From: Streptomyces albus subsp. albus
Lineage (GTDB): Bacteria > Actinomycetota > Actinomycetes > Streptomycetales > Streptomycetaceae
Length of the DNA: 64,000 nucleotides
Assembly (NCBI RefSeq): GCF_000719865.1
Contig: NZ_JOID01000015.1
Location: forward strand, 186,001-250,000
Direction of reading: 5' to 3'
A program made the translations under genes and the position numbers. Within the stretch, counting starts at the first letter, position 1. Each line of letters opens with the position of its first letter. Below the pieces are notes generated by a model. It did not search any database. It saw only the letters and a program-made list of their open reading frames with translations, and was not told where the DNA came from. Of this stretch, positions 16,987 through 26,839 are shown piece by piece.

Positions 16987-18165
16987 GTGTCGCTGCCACC
17001 CCTGGTCGAGCCGGCCGCCGAGCTCACCGTCGACGAGGTCCGCAGGTACTCCCGCCACCTGATCATCCCGGATGTGGGGATGGACGGGCAGAAGCGGCTC
17101 AAGAACGCCAAGGTGCTCGCCGTCGGGGCCGGAGGGCTCGGCTCGCCGACCCTGATGTACCTCGCCGCCGCCGGCGTGGGCACGCTCGGCATCGTCGAGT
17201 TCGACGAGGTGGACGAGTCCAACCTGCAGCGCCAGGTCATCCACAGCCAGGCCGACATCGGCCGGCCCAAGGCCGAGTCCGCCCGGGACACCATCCTGGG
17301 CATCAACCCCTACGTCGACGTCCGGATCCACGCGGAGCGGCTGGACAGCTCCAATGTGATGGAGATCTTCGCCGACTACGACCTGATCGTGGACGGCACG
17401 GACAACTTCGCCACCCGCTACCTGGTGAACGACGCCTGCGTGCTGCTGAACAAGCCGTACGTCTGGGGTTCGATCTACCGTTTCGACGGCCAGGCCTCGG
17501 TCTTCTGGAGCGAGCACGGACCGTGCTACCGCTGCCTCTACCCGGAGCCCCCGCCGCCGGGCATGGTCCCGTCCTGCGCCGAGGGCGGCGTGCTCGGCGT
17601 GCTCTGCGCGTCGATCGGCTCCATCCAGACCAACGAGGCCATCAAGCTGCTGGCCGGCATCGGCGAGCCCCTGCTCGGCCGGCTGATGATCTACGACGCC
17701 CTGGAGATGCAGTACCGGCAGGTCAAGGTCCGCAAGGACCCGAACTGCGCGGTCTGCGGGGAGAACCCGACCGTCACCGAGCTCATCGACTACGAGGCCT
17801 TCTGCGGTGTCGTCTCCGAGGAGGCGCAGGAGGCGGCGGCGGGCTCCACGATCACTCCGGCGCAGCTCAAGGAGTGGATCGACAACGATGAGAAGATCGA
17901 CATCATCGACGTCCGGGAGCCGAACGAGTACGAGATCGTCTCCATCCCCGGCGCGCGGCTGATCCCCAAGAACGAGTTCCTGATGGGCAACGCCCTGCAG
18001 GACCTGCCCCAGGACCGGAAGATCGTCTTGCATTGCAAGACGGGTGTCCGGTCCGCGGAAGTCCTCGCGGTGCTGAAGAACGCGGGCTTCTCGGACGCCG
18101 TGCATGTCGGCGGCGGCGTGATCGGCTGGGTCAACCAGATAGAGCCGGAGAAGCCGGTCTACTGA
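16987..18165 (+). CDS. moeZ: Adenylyltransferase/sulfurtransferase MoeZ
   Basis: A 392-residue fusion of an E1-like adenylyltransferase and a rhodanese domain. VGAGGLGSPTLMYLAAAG near residue 53 is the nucleotide motif, and two zinc-binding cysteine pairs are seen (CYRC near 180 and CAVCG near 256). The C-terminal rhodanese loop CKTGVRSAE (Cys near 350) accepts the sulfane sulfur. MoeZ/MoeBR activates ThiS-like carrier proteins for molybdopterin, cysteine or siderophore-type sulfur pathways in actinobacteria. The GTG at 16987 begins VSLPPLVEPAAELT, the family start. MoaE and a molybdate transporter occur elsewhere in this window. Confidence 0.96.
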   Translation: MSLPPLVEPAAELTVDEVRRYSRHLIIPDVGMDGQKRLKNAKVLAVGAGGLGSPTLMYLAAAGVGTLGIVEFDEVDESNLQRQVIHSQADIGRPKAESARDTILGINPYVDVRIHAERLDSSNVMEIFADYDLIVDGTDNFATRYLVNDACVLLNKPYVWGSIYRFDGQASVFWSEHGPCYRCLYPEPPPPGMVPSCAEGGVLGVLCASIGSIQTNEAIKLLAGIGEPLLGRLMIYDALEMQYRQVKVRKDPNCAVCGENPTVTELIDYEAFCGVVSEEAQEAAAGSTITPAQLKEWIDNDEKIDIIDVREPNEYEIVSIPGARLIPKNEFLMGNALQDLPQDRKIVLHCKTGVRSAEVLAVLKNAGFSDAVHVGGGVIGWVNQIEPEKPVY

Positions 18166-18200
18166 CCGGCAGCGACGGCGGCCCGGCCGGTACGGGCTTG

Positions 18201-18242
18201 CGGAAGCCCCCCGCGCACCGCTCGGTGCGCGGGGGGCTTCCG
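18201..18242. terminator. Bidirectional Rho-independent-type terminator after moeZ
   Basis: A perfect 19-base stem (18201-18219 with 18224-18242) and a GCTC loop, followed by TCTTCC, between convergent moeZ and the lipoprotein hydrolase gene. It is one of the strongest terminators in the window. Confidence 0.9.
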
Positions 18243-18272
18243 TCTTCCGTAGTGTCGGGGGTTCGGGAGGGC

Positions 18273-19883
18273 TCAGGAGCAGGTCGTGCCGTCCTCCGGG
18301 ACCTCGCCGTCGAGGAAGTAGGCGTCGACGGCCCTCTTCGTACAGGCGTTCCCGGAGCTGTACGCGCCGTGCCCCTCGCCCTCGTACGTCAGATGGATGC
18401 CCACGCCCTTGCCGAGCCCGTCGGCCATGATCCTCGCACCCTCGTAGGGTGTCGCCGGGTCGCCGGTGGTGCCGATCACCAGGATCGGGTCGGCGCCCTT
18501 CGCGCTCACGTCCGGTCGGCCCGCGTCCTCCCGCACCGGCCAGCCGGCGCACCAGCCGGCCAGGTCCCAGGCCAGGAACTCCCCGAAGACGGGGGAGAGT
18601 TCGCGGAACTCCGGCAGCAGCTCCCGGGCCTCGTCCAGACTCAGCCGGTCGGCGGAGTCGGCGCAGGATATGGCCCGCTGGGAGTGGCTCTGGTTGCTGT
18701 ACCGGCCGCTCTCGTCCCGGTCGTTGTAGGCGTCGGCCAGGGCGAGCAGCCGGCTCCCGGTGCCCGCCTGGAGCGCTTCCCGCAGGGCGTCGGTCAGCCG
18801 TGTCCAGAGCTGCTCGGTGTAGAGGGCGCGGACGATGCCGGTCCGGGCCAGGGACTCCGTCAGCTCCCGCCCTCCGGTGGCCGGGAGCGGATCGCGGTCC
18901 AGCCGCCGCAGCAGTGCGGCGACCCGCTCGGCTCCGGCCTCCGGATCGGTCCCGACCGGGCAGTCCGCGCCCTGCGCGGCGCAGTCCGCGAGGTAGTTCT
19001 CCAGGGCGCGCTGGAAACCGGTGGTCTGGTTGCGCGCGTGCCGCACGTCGTCGGCGGAGGGATCGCTGACCGCGTCGAGCACCAGCCGGCCCACCCGCTG
19101 CGGGAAGAGGTGGGCGTACACCGCGCCGAGCCGGGTGCCGTAGGAGAAGCCGAGGTAGTGGAGTCTGTCGTCACCGAGGACGGCGCGGAGGAGGTCCATG
19201 TCGCGGGCGGCGCTCTCGGTGCCGACATGGGGCAGCACCGTGCCGGACCGGCGCTCGCAGCCGGCCGCGAAGTCCTTGGCGTCGGCCAGGAACGCCTTCT
19301 CCTCCGTCGCGTCGTCCGGCGTGTGGTCGAGCCGGGACGCTGCGGCCTCCATCGCCTCGCTGTCCCGGCACACCACCCCGGAACTCCCGGCGACCCCGCG
19401 CGGGTCGAAACCCACCAGGTCGTACCGGGAGCCGAGGTCGTCGAAGACGGTGCCCCAGCCGGGGAGGCTCGCCACGCCGGAGCTGCCGGGGCCGCCGAAG
19501 TTGAGCAGGAGCGAGCCGATCCGCCGCTCGCTGTCGGCGGCCCGGGCGCGGATCAGGGCGATGCCGAGGGTCTCGCCGTCCGGGTCGGCGTAGTCCAGCG
19601 GGGCCCGGACCGTGGCGCACTGCCAGCGGGCGCCGGGGGCTCGCGCCGCGGGGCCGAGGGCCTTGACGGGCGCCTCGCATTCCGTCCAGCGCGGCTTCTG
19701 GTCCGTCAGGGAGGCGGGCAGCCGCGGGAGTCCCGCGCCGCCCGCGCCGCCCGCGCCGGGAGAGGCGGACACGGCGGCCTTCCCCGGCGTGCTCTCCTTC
19801 TCCTTGTCCCCGCACGCGGCCGTGGTGCCGGCCAGCAGCAGGGCGACCGCGGCCAGCACCCCGGCTCGGACGGTTCTGGACAT
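18273..19883 (-). CDS. Secreted lipoprotein alpha/beta hydrolase, tripeptidyl-aminopeptidase (TAP)-like
   Basis: A 536-residue protein. Residues 1-24 are a lipoprotein signal peptide ending TTAAC, with Cys24 as the lipidation site. LLNFGGPGSSGV near 114 is the oxyanion loop, LGFSYGTRLG near 220 the nucleophile elbow (Ser in G-F-S-Y-G), DPILVIGTTGDPATP near 440 the acid, and EGEGHGAY near 480 the histidine. The layout and C-terminal TAP-like domain match Streptomyces SlpD/SlpE and tripeptidyl aminopeptidases, which trim peptides outside the membrane. The ATG at 19883 has GTGGAGC upstream. Confidence 0.92.
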   Translation of the reverse strand: MSRTVRAGVLAAVALLLAGTTAACGDKEKESTPGKAAVSASPGAGGAGGAGLPRLPASLTDQKPRWTECEAPVKALGPAARAPGARWQCATVRAPLDYADPDGETLGIALIRARAADSERRIGSLLLNFGGPGSSGVASLPGWGTVFDDLGSRYDLVGFDPRGVAGSSGVVCRDSEAMEAAASRLDHTPDDATEEKAFLADAKDFAAGCERRSGTVLPHVGTESAARDMDLLRAVLGDDRLHYLGFSYGTRLGAVYAHLFPQRVGRLVLDAVSDPSADDVRHARNQTTGFQRALENYLADCAAQGADCPVGTDPEAGAERVAALLRRLDRDPLPATGGRELTESLARTGIVRALYTEQLWTRLTDALREALQAGTGSRLLALADAYNDRDESGRYSNQSHSQRAISCADSADRLSLDEARELLPEFRELSPVFGEFLAWDLAGWCAGWPVREDAGRPDVSAKGADPILVIGTTGDPATPYEGARIMADGLGKGVGIHLTYEGEGHGAYSSGNACTKRAVDAYFLDGEVPEDGTTCS

Positions 19884-19970
19884 AAGGGCTCCACTTCGCC
19901 TGGCAACCGTCGGCTCGGGGGCGCTCGACGTGAGAGGAACGACGACGCAACATCGTAGGCCCTGGGTCTG

Positions 19971-22097
19971 TCAGAGGGTGACGAAAGTGACTTCTGTGGC
20001 CTTGACCCCGACCCAGACCGGGGAGCCCTCGCCGAGCGCCAGTTCGGCCGCCGCCTGCGGGGTGATCTCGGCGACGACGTCCGGCTCGGCGTCGACCAGC
20101 ACCCGCAGCCGCCCGCCCTGCGCGCCGATCTCCCGCACGGTGCCCCGCCAGACGTTGCGCGGACTGCCCGACGGCCGACGGGTGTGGAGGGACACCGCCT
20201 CGGGGCCCACCACGGCCAGTGCCCGACTGCCGGCCGGCGGCAGCGGATCGGCCGCCACCAGGCGCCCGCCGCCGTCGAGTTCGAGGACGCCGGCCGTCCC
20301 GGCCCCGTCCGCCGCCGCGGTGGTGCCGGGCCACGCGTTCCGGCCGAGCATCCGGGCCACCCACGGCGACCGCGGATGGCGGGAGACCTCCGGGGGAGCC
20401 GCGTACTGCACGGCGCGGCCCTCCTCCAGGACGAGCACCCGCCCGGCGAGCGTGACCGCCTCGACCGGATCGTGCGTGACGATCAGGCAGACGCCGGGGA
20501 AGCCGGCCAGATGGGTGCGCAGGGCGTGCCGCACCGCGGCCCGCGTGGTCTGGTCGAGGGCGGCCAGCGGCTCGTCCAGGAGCAGCAGCCGGGGGCGCGC
20601 GGCCAGGGCGCGGGCGAGCGCGACGCGTTGCGCCTGGCCGCCGGAGAGCTCCCCCGGCCGCCGGTGCGCGAGACCGCCCACGCCGAGCCGGTCCAGCCAC
20701 CGCTGGGCCTCCCGGCGCGCGTCGGCGCGGCCCGCGCCCTGGGCGCGCGCTCCGTAGGCGGTGTTGGCGAGTGCGGAGAGATGCGGGAACAGGGCACCGT
20801 CCTGCGGCACCCAGGCGATGCCCCGCCGGTGCGGGGGGAGCGCGGAGACATCGCGGTCGCCCAGGAGCAGCCGTTCGGCGCGGGCGCGGGGGGTGAGCCC
20901 GAGGAGTGCGCGCAGCAGGGTCGTCTTGCCCGCCCCGTTGGGGCCGACGACGGCGACGGTGGTCCCGGCCGGCACGGCGAGGGAGAACCGGTCGGCGCCG
21001 GTGATGTCCGCGGTGAGGGGGAGGCCCTCCTCCGGCGCGGTGCCGTCGCCGTCCGTGCCGTCGCCGTCCGTGCCCGTCTCCGGCCTCCGGTCCGCGTCGT
21101 CGTGCCTCGTGTGGTCGTGCGCCGTGCCGGGCCGCACGGAGGCCGGCGCGTCCGCCGGGGCTCCGGCCGCCGGGAGCCGCCGGGGCCCCGTCAGCCAGCG
21201 GCCGCGCAGGGCGATCAGCACGGCCGTCGCGATGGCGAGCAGCAGCAGCGAGACCGCCGTTGCCCCCTCGGGGTCGTCCTGCAGCAGGAGGTAGACCTGC
21301 AGGGGCAGGGTCTGGGTCGACCCGGGGAGATTCCCCGCGAAGGTGATCGTCGCCCCGAACTCGCCGAGCGCCCGCGCCCAGCACAGCGCCGCCCCCGCGA
21401 GCAGACCCGGCGCGACCATCGGCAGCGTCACGGTGCGGAACACCCGCAGGGGCGAGGCGCCCAGGGACGCCGCCGTCTCCTCGTAGCGCGGATGGAGGCC
21501 GGACAGGGCCCCCTCCAGACTGATCACGAGGAAGGGGAGGGAGACGAAGGCGGCCGCGACGACCGCCCCGGCGGTGGAGAAGGGCAGGGTGAGCCCGGTC
21601 CACGCCTCCAGCGGGCGGCCGAACAGCCCCTGGCGCCCGTAGCCCCGGAGGAGGGCGACACCGGCGACCGTGGGCGGCAGCACCATCGGCAGCATCACCA
21701 GGACGCGCACCAGGCCCCGGCCGGGGAAGCGGACACGCGCCAGCAGCCAGGCCAGCGGCACCCCCAGCAGCAGGGACAGCAGCAGCGCCCAGCCGGAGAC
21801 GGCGAGGGACAGGGTCAGCGCCTCCAGGACGGCGGGCCGGGTCAGCCGCTCCGGCAGCCCCGTCCAGGGCGTGCCGGTGAGCACACCGGCCAGCGGGACG
21901 AGGAGGAAGGCGACGGCCAGGGCGGCCGGCAGCGCGAGGGCGAGCGGGGGGCGCTCCCCGGCGCTCCGCGCGGCGGCGCGGCCGGCGCGGCCGGTGCGGC
22001 CGGTGCCGCCGGTGCCTCCGCCGAGGCTCCCGGGGCGGCGTTCCCGGTGCTCCCGGTGCTCCCCGCGGCCTTGCGCGGCCCCGCCGGTGCGGCTCAC
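19971..22097 (-). CDS. modB-modC fusion: Fused molybdate ABC transporter permease and ATPase (ModB-ModC)
   Basis: A 708-residue fusion. Residues about 1-50 are a Gly/Arg-rich leader. About 50-300 form the ModB permease with the EAA-type loop ([16 protein letters not shown]). A charged linker follows, and about 365-600 form the ATPase: [13 protein letters not shown] (Walker A), [15 protein letters not shown] (signature) and [12 protein letters not shown] (Walker B). The last 100 residues include a TOBE-like molybdate-sensing domain. The order in the protein, permease then ATPase, is the operon order in other bacteria. Its start overlaps the modA stop by four bases, giving a coupled import operon on the minus strand. 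Confidence 0.93.
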   Translation of the reverse strand: MSRTGGAAQGRGEHREHRERRPGSLGGGTGGTGRTGRAGRAAARSAGERPPLALALPAALAVAFLLVPLAGVLTGTPWTGLPERLTRPAVLEALTLSLAVSGWALLLSLLLGVPLAWLLARVRFPGRGLVRVLVMLPMVLPPTVAGVALLRGYGRQGLFGRPLEAWTGLTLPFSTAGAVVAAAFVSLPFLVISLEGALSGLHPRYEETAASLGASPLRVFRTVTLPMVAPGLLAGAALCWARALGEFGATITFAGNLPGSTQTLPLQVYLLLQDDPEGATAVSLLLLAIATAVLIALRGRWLTGPRRLPAAGAPADAPASVRPGTAHDHTRHDDADRRPETGTDGDGTDGDGTAPEEGLPLTADITGADRFSLAVPAGTTVAVVGPNGAGKTTLLRALLGLTPRARAERLLLGDRDVSALPPHRRGIAWVPQDGALFPHLSALANTAYGARAQGAGRADARREAQRWLDRLGVGGLAHRRPGELSGGQAQRVALARALAARPRLLLLDEPLAALDQTTRAAVRHALRTHLAGFPGVCLIVTHDPVEAVTLAGRVLVLEEGRAVQYAAPPEVSRHPRSPWVARMLGRNAWPGTTAAADGAGTAGVLELDGGGRLVAADPLPPAGSRALAVVGPEAVSLHTRRPSGSPRNVWRGTVREIGAQGGRLRVLVDAEPDVVAEITPQAAAELALGEGSPVWVGVKATEVTFVTL

Positions 22098-22894
22098 GGC
22101 CGGGTGAACCCGGCGTCGCGCAGCAGGCGCTGGGCCGGCTGCGAGCGGAGCCAGCGGACGAACTCCCCGGCCGCGGCGGGATGGCGGGAGCCGTTGAGCG
22201 CGGCGGCCGGATAGGACACGGCGGCGTTCCGGCCGGCGGGCAGGTCCACGGCCGCGACCGCGTCCCCGGCGCTCAGGATGTCGGTGCGGTAGACGAGACC
22301 GGCGTCGGCCTCACCGAGCCGGACCTTGCTCAGCACTGCGCGCGTGTTCGGCTCCTGGGAGACCGGGGCGACGGTGACGCCCGCCCGGCCGAGGACCCGC
22401 TCGCTGTAGCGGCCGACCGGGACCTCGGGTGCGGCCAGCACGACCTTGAGACCGTCCCGCCCCAGATCGCGCAGGCCCTTGATCTTCTCGGGATTCCCCG
22501 GGGCGACGGCGATGGCCAGCTCGTTGCCGGCGATGACGGCCGGGGTCCCGGTGTCGTCCGCCAGGGTCTCCATGGTGGTGGTGTCGGCGGTGACGACCAC
22601 GTCGGCCGGCAGCCCCTGCCGTACCTGGGACGCCAGTTCCTGCGAGCCGGCGAAGGAGAGGCGCACGTCGGTGTCCGGGTGGGCCTTCTCGTAGCCGGTG
22701 GCGAGCCGGCCCGACACCTCGGTGAGCGAGGAGGCGGCCAGGACCGTCAGCTCCGTCCTGCCGTCACCGTTTCCCGTGCCGCCGGAACCGGGAGCACAGG
22801 CGGTGGCGGAGGCGAACAGCAGAGCGGTTCCGAGGGCGGCCAGTACGGCCGGCGCGGAGGCCGCCGCGCGGCGTGCGGAGCTGCTGCGGTCCAT
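22094..22894 (-). CDS. modA: Molybdate-binding lipoprotein ModA
   Basis: A 266-residue periplasmic-binding-type protein. The N-terminus is a lipoprotein signal with the lipobox SATAC, Cys33. After it, [12 protein letters not shown] near residue 48 carries the anion-binding Ser residues, and [14 protein letters not shown] and [12 protein letters not shown] are typical of ModA/WtpA-type molybdate and tungstate binders. It follows the HTH-TOBE regulator by 14 bases and overlaps the fused permease-ATPase by four, so the three are one operon. The ligand molybdate is inferred from family and operon. Tungstate cannot be excluded. Confidence 0.93.
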   Translation of the reverse strand: MDRSSSARRAAASAPAVLAALGTALLFASATACAPGSGGTGNGDGRTELTVLAASSLTEVSGRLATGYEKAHPDTDVRLSFAGSQELASQVRQGLPADVVVTADTTTMETLADDTGTPAVIAGNELAIAVAPGNPEKIKGLRDLGRDGLKVVLAAPEVPVGRYSERVLGRAGVTVAPVSQEPNTRAVLSKVRLGEADAGLVYRTDILSAGDAVAAVDLPAGRNAAVSYPAAALNGSRHPAAAGEFVRWLRSQPAQRLLRDAGFTRP

Positions 22895-22908
22895 GGCTGT
22901 TCCGGCGC

Positions 22909-23310
22909 TCAGACGAGGTCGATGTGGACGTTGGTGGACTTCACCCGGGCCACCGCCTCCATCCCGACGGCCAGTCCCAGCTCCTCCACCGCCTCCCGGG
23001 TCAGCAGCGACACCAGGCGGTGCGGGCCGGCCTGCACCTCCACCTGCGCGGCGACATCGCCGGTCCTGACCGAGGTGATGATGCCGGGGAAGGCGTTGCG
23101 GGCGGTGGTGTACGGTTCCTCCCCGCCGTCGCCCGCGTGGGCCTCGGCGGCCAGGGCGACGGAGAAGGCCGCCAGGTCGGGGCCCTCGATCAGCCGCTTG
23201 CCGGCGTCGTCCCGGCGGGTGGGCAGCCGTCCGGAGTCCGCCCAGCGGCGGACGGTGTCGGGGCTGACGCCGAGCAGCCGGGCCGCCCGGCCAATGGTGT
23301 AGGACCGCAT
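22909..23310 (-). CDS. HTH-TOBE molybdate-responsive regulator
   Basis: A 133-residue protein. The first half is an excisionase/MerR-type DNA-binding helix-turn-helix ([21 protein letters not shown]) and the second half a TOBE domain ([21 protein letters not shown]) that in related proteins binds molybdate. This domain order is used by small molbindin-type regulators in actinobacteria. The ATG at 23310 is chosen because it begins MRSYTIG. An ATG 17 codons further up gives a Cys/His-rich extension unlike the family. It is the first gene of the mod operon, and a palindrome upstream of its start may be its operator. Confidence 0.88.
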   Translation of the reverse strand: MRSYTIGRAARLLGVSPDTVRRWADSGRLPTRRDDAGKRLIEGPDLAAFSVALAAEAHAGDGGEEPYTTARNAFPGIITSVRTGDVAAQVEVQAGPHRLVSLLTREAVEELGLAVGMEAVARVKSTNVHIDLV

Positions 23311-23312
23311 GT

Positions 23313-23335
23313 GCGGCACTGTACGGACGTGCCGC
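23313..23335 (-). promoter_or_regulatory. Inverted repeat just upstream of the mod operon, candidate operator
   Basis: GCGGCAC (23313-23319) and GTGCCGC (23329-23335) form a perfect 7-9-7 inverted repeat beginning three bases upstream of the regulator start codon. A CATATG-containing tract (CGCATATGCAAG, about 23336-23347) with a second CGCATACGG lies next to it. Such a repeat is the right size for a dimeric regulator, perhaps the adjacent HTH-TOBE protein. This is inferred from position only. Confidence 0.45.
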
Positions 23336-23425
23336 TCGCATATGCAAGGCGGGTGGCGCATACGGTCCGCATCAGCGGAACCCCGGGCTCGGCGCGGGGC
23401 GGACCGGCGGGCCTCCGGGCGGCCC

Positions 23426-26224
23426 TCAGATGGCCGCCTTGCGCGTGAGCTGCGTGAAGGCGAGCCACCCCGGCAGCACGGGCAGCCAGAACGTCATCAG
23501 CCGGAAGAGGAGCACCGCGGGCGTGGCGATCTCCTTCGGCAGGCCGGCCGCGATCAGACCCAGCGTGAGCGCGGCCTCCACCGCGCCGACACCGCCGGGG
23601 GTGGGGGCCGCCGAGCCGAGCGCGTTGCCGGCGAGGAAGACGACGGCGATGCTCGCGTAGCTCAGCTCGCCGCCGAACGCCCGGATCGAGGCGTCCAGGC
23701 ACATGACGAACGCGAGCTGCATCAGCAGCGTGCCGCCGATCCCGGTGAGCAGTTTCTGCGGACGCTGCATGATGTCGAGCATCCGTGGCACCACCCCGGC
23801 GAAGAGGGACCGCACCCGGGTGGAGACGAACTTCCGCAGCACCGGCACCGCCGTGACGATCAGCGTCAGCACCGCCGCCGTCAGCAGCCCGGCGATCACC
23901 GTGCGGGAGGGCGACAGGGAGGGCGTGCGCTCCGTCCCGGTGAGATAGCCGAAGGTGGCCAGCAGCAGGATGTGCAGGCCGAGGCCGACGAGCTGCGAGG
24001 CGCCGACGCTCGCCACCGCGAGCCCCGGGCGCACCCCCGCCCGTTGCAGGAAGCGGGTGTTGAGCGCCACTCCGCCGACGGCGGCCGGGGCGACCAGCTT
24101 CACGAAGGATCCGGCGACCTGGGCCATCACCGTCCGGAAGAAGGGCACCTTCTCCGAGACGAAGCCGAGGAGGTTCAGGGTGGCGCCCAGGTAGCTGAGC
24201 GCCGCGAAGAGCATCGCCGCCGCCACCCAGCCCCAGCGGGCCTCGGCGACGACGTCCTGGAAGCTCACGTGGGTGAGCTGGGAGAGCAGGAAGTACGCGG
24301 CGAAGGCGCCCGCGATGAAGGTGACGAGGGTGCGCGGCCGGATCCGCTCCAGCCGGGCCGGCTCGACCGCGGCCTGCGGACGGATCAGCAGGACCTGACG
24401 GCGGATCTGCGCCAGCAGGTCCTCCTCGCGGGCCTCCTCGATCGCCTCGTCCACGGCCCGCTTCTCGGCCCGTACGGCCTTGCGGTCGGGCAGTATCGAG
24501 GAGGAGCCGTCGGCGGCGGCCGCGTGCCGGGCCCGGGACGCCTCCAGCGCCGCCTCCCGCTCCCGCTGCGCACGGTCCTTGGCGCGGCTGCGGAGCTCGG
24601 CGCGGGTGGCGCGGCTGAGGGCGATCGGCTGGAGCAGCGGCAGGCTGTCGGCGACGGCGTCCGGGCCGAGGACGGCGACCGCGGCGCTCACCGACCGCTC
24701 GGCACCCACCCGCAGCCCCAGCGTCGTCAGCAGCTGGGCCACGTCCATGCGCAGCACCAGGTCGCTCGCGGCGATCTCGCCGCCGCGCAGGTCCGTGAGG
24801 ATCACCGCGCCCGAGCGGTCCACCAGGATCGCGTCGCCGACGAGCCGGCGGTGCGCGATCCGCCGCGACTGCAGCGCGCGCACCTGGTGCCAGGCGCCGC
24901 GGAGCAGGTCGTCGGTGATCTCGTCCTCGGGCAGGGAGTCCAGGCTGCGGCCGCCCGTGTGCTCGTAGACGAGCATCACGGCGTCCGGGCCGAGTTCCGA
25001 GGTGGCGATCAGCCGGGGCGCGTTGGCGCCGGCGGCGATGGCGGCGTAGGCGAGCAGCGCCTCCTGCTCCAGTGCCTGGCGCAGCGACTGCAGACTGCGG
25101 CGCTGGGTGATGCCGCGCAGGGCCATCCGGCGCCAGACCCGGTAGAAGAAGCCCTGCGCCTGCTGTTCGCGGTCGACGACGGTGACGTCGAGGGGCGGGC
25201 CGTCCTCCAGGGTGACGAGGTAGCTGCGGCCGCGGTCCTGCCGCTCCGCCTCCTGGTCCTCCTCGGTGCGCAGGGCGCGGACCGGCTTGAAGCCGACACG
25301 GCGCAGACCGGCCAGGAGCGTCTGCCCGGTCGGCCGTACGTTCGGGGAACCGACGGCGTAGAGGGTGCCGTAGGCCACGGTCCAGCCCAGCAGCACGGTG
25401 ACGACGATCGAGAACGGGGTCGAGAAGCCGCCGACGAGGACCGCCAGCGAGTCGAGCAGCAGGACGAACCAGAGGACCACGCGCCAGCGCGGCCGCCGGG
25501 CCATGCCGACGGCCGTCATATAGGCGATGACGGGCGCCAGATAGCCGTGCACCGGGTCGGTCACATCACCGTTCGGAGCCTGCTGGGTGAGCGCGTCGCG
25601 AATGGAGCCGGGGGCCGACTCGGCCACCCACAGATCGGTGAGGAGCGCGATGCCGTGGGCCAGGACGGCGGCGAGCACACCGTCGGCGATGCGCAGGCCG
25701 TCGCGCTTGGCCAGCCGTTCGATGGCGAAGGCCACCGGCACGATCAGCACGGCGACGCTGGAGGCCAGGCCGGCGAAGTTGATCAGGAGGGTGGGCGCCT
25801 GGCCGGTGCCCTTGCCGATGTCCTTCTCCAGGCCCTCGGTCGTCCCGTGCGCGAAGGCGGCGACGGCGAGGACCACGGCGATGCCGAGCACGCCGAGCAG
25901 CAGCCGTACGAGGTCGGGCGGGCGGTGCACGCGCGCGGGCAGCAGGGGCTCGTCACCGGGGACGGAGTCGGTGTGCTCCGCGGCGCGCCGGCCCTCGGTG
26001 GCGCCGGAGCGCGCGCGGTCGCGATCGGCCGTGCTGCCGCCGGCCGGTGCGTCGCCGGTCGCGGGGCTGCCGGGAGAGCCGTCAGCGGAGGAAGGGACGT
26101 CGGAGGCGGCGCCGGCGGAAGAGGCGCCGGCGGCAGGGGTGTGACCGGCGGGGATGTCCGGGCGCGACGGCGCGGCGGAGCTGCCGGCCCCCTCGGGACC
26201 GCGGCCGTTCCGCTGCTCTGCCAT
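23426..26224 (-). CDS. Large membrane protein: pseudokinase domain fused to lysylphosphatidylglycerol-synthase-type flippase domain
   Basis: A 932-residue protein. A disordered N-terminus (1-90) is followed by a group of membrane helices (about 100-280). A soluble kinase-like domain follows (about 290-560), with the catalytic-loop region HRRLVGDAILVD near residue 456, and then charged helices. Finally comes the LPG-synthase transmembrane domain (about 610-930; LVAPAAVGGVALNTRF and APTPGGVGAVEAAL are signatures). The catalytic-loop HRD is HRR and the DFG equivalent is TDLRGG, so phosphotransfer is unlikely. The role is probably in membrane lipid or envelope handling. The ATG at 26224 is preferred to a GTG seven codons upstream. 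Confidence 0.88.
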   Translation of the reverse strand: MAEQRNGRGPEGAGSSAAPSRPDIPAGHTPAAGASSAGAASDVPSSADGSPGSPATGDAPAGGSTADRDRARSGATEGRRAAEHTDSVPGDEPLLPARVHRPPDLVRLLLGVLGIAVVLAVAAFAHGTTEGLEKDIGKGTGQAPTLLINFAGLASSVAVLIVPVAFAIERLAKRDGLRIADGVLAAVLAHGIALLTDLWVAESAPGSIRDALTQQAPNGDVTDPVHGYLAPVIAYMTAVGMARRPRWRVVLWFVLLLDSLAVLVGGFSTPFSIVVTVLLGWTVAYGTLYAVGSPNVRPTGQTLLAGLRRVGFKPVRALRTEEDQEAERQDRGRSYLVTLEDGPPLDVTVVDREQQAQGFFYRVWRRMALRGITQRRSLQSLRQALEQEALLAYAAIAAGANAPRLIATSELGPDAVMLVYEHTGGRSLDSLPEDEITDDLLRGAWHQVRALQSRRIAHRRLVGDAILVDRSGAVILTDLRGGEIAASDLVLRMDVAQLLTTLGLRVGAERSVSAAVAVLGPDAVADSLPLLQPIALSRATRAELRSRAKDRAQREREAALEASRARHAAAADGSSSILPDRKAVRAEKRAVDEAIEEAREEDLLAQIRRQVLLIRPQAAVEPARLERIRPRTLVTFIAGAFAAYFLLSQLTHVSFQDVVAEARWGWVAAAMLFAALSYLGATLNLLGFVSEKVPFFRTVMAQVAGSFVKLVAPAAVGGVALNTRFLQRAGVRPGLAVASVGASQLVGLGLHILLLATFGYLTGTERTPSLSPSRTVIAGLLTAAVLTLIVTAVPVLRKFVSTRVRSLFAGVVPRMLDIMQRPQKLLTGIGGTLLMQLAFVMCLDASIRAFGGELSYASIAVVFLAGNALGSAAPTPGGVGAVEAALTLGLIAAGLPKEIATPAVLLFRLMTFWLPVLPGWLAFTQLTRKAAI

Positions 26225-26410
26225 CTCTTCTTGGTCTCGTATCACCAGTCACCGCCCGGAAGATGGTGTCACGGTTGCGCCCGATCGAGGGGCAGGAGGG
26301 CGCATTTCGGAGGCGTGGGAAATCCCACGCGCGCCCCGGGACGACCCGCGGAGGCCGCGGCCGGCGGCCGGACCGGAGCGGTGTCGGCACCGTGGTGCAG
26401 GATGGGTCGG

Positions 26411-26839
26411 ATGAGTGGAGAGAGCACCCCGGACGGACCGGGGGATCTGCCCGAGTACGCGGAGCGGGTGCTGGCGACGGCCGAACTGATCCCGCCCGGC
26501 CGGGTGATGACGTACGGCGACGTCGCCGAGTGGCTCGGCGAGTCCGGCCCCCGGCAGGTGGGCCGGGTCATGGCGCTCTACGGCGGCACCGTCCCCTGGT
26601 GGCGCGTGGTGCGCGCCGACGGAGTGCCGCTGCCCGGACACGAGATGCGGGCGCTCGCCCACTACCGCGCCGAGGGCACCCCCCTGCGGGAGCCCCGCGG
26701 CGGCTCCGGCCGGACACCGAGGATCGACCTGGCGGCCGCCCGCTGGGACGGCGGTGCCGGCGCGGTGGAGGGGGCGCGCGATGCCGGTGCCGCACCGCGC
26801 GGCGCGGAGGGCGGCGCGGTGGACGGTGCCGGAGTGTGA
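26411..26839 (+). CDS. Alkyltransferase-like protein (ATL), MGMT family lacking the cysteine
   Basis: A 142-residue protein of the methylguanine-DNA methyltransferase fold: GRVMTYGDVAEWLGESGPRQVGRVM is the helix-turn-helix with the recognition helix. The active-site motif, PCHRV in true alkyltransferases, is here PWWRVV (about residues 62-67), so the nucleophilic Cys is replaced by Trp. This is the hallmark of ATL proteins, which bind O6-alkylguanine and hand it to nucleotide excision repair. A long Gly/Ala-rich tail (about 115-142) follows. An ATG at 26402 is an alternative start. The helicase genes that follow support a repair role. Confidence 0.92.
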   Translation: MSGESTPDGPGDLPEYAERVLATAELIPPGRVMTYGDVAEWLGESGPRQVGRVMALYGGTVPWWRVVRADGVPLPGHEMRALAHYRAEGTPLREPRGGSGRTPRIDLAAARWDGGAGAVEGARDAGAAPRGAEGGAVDGAGV

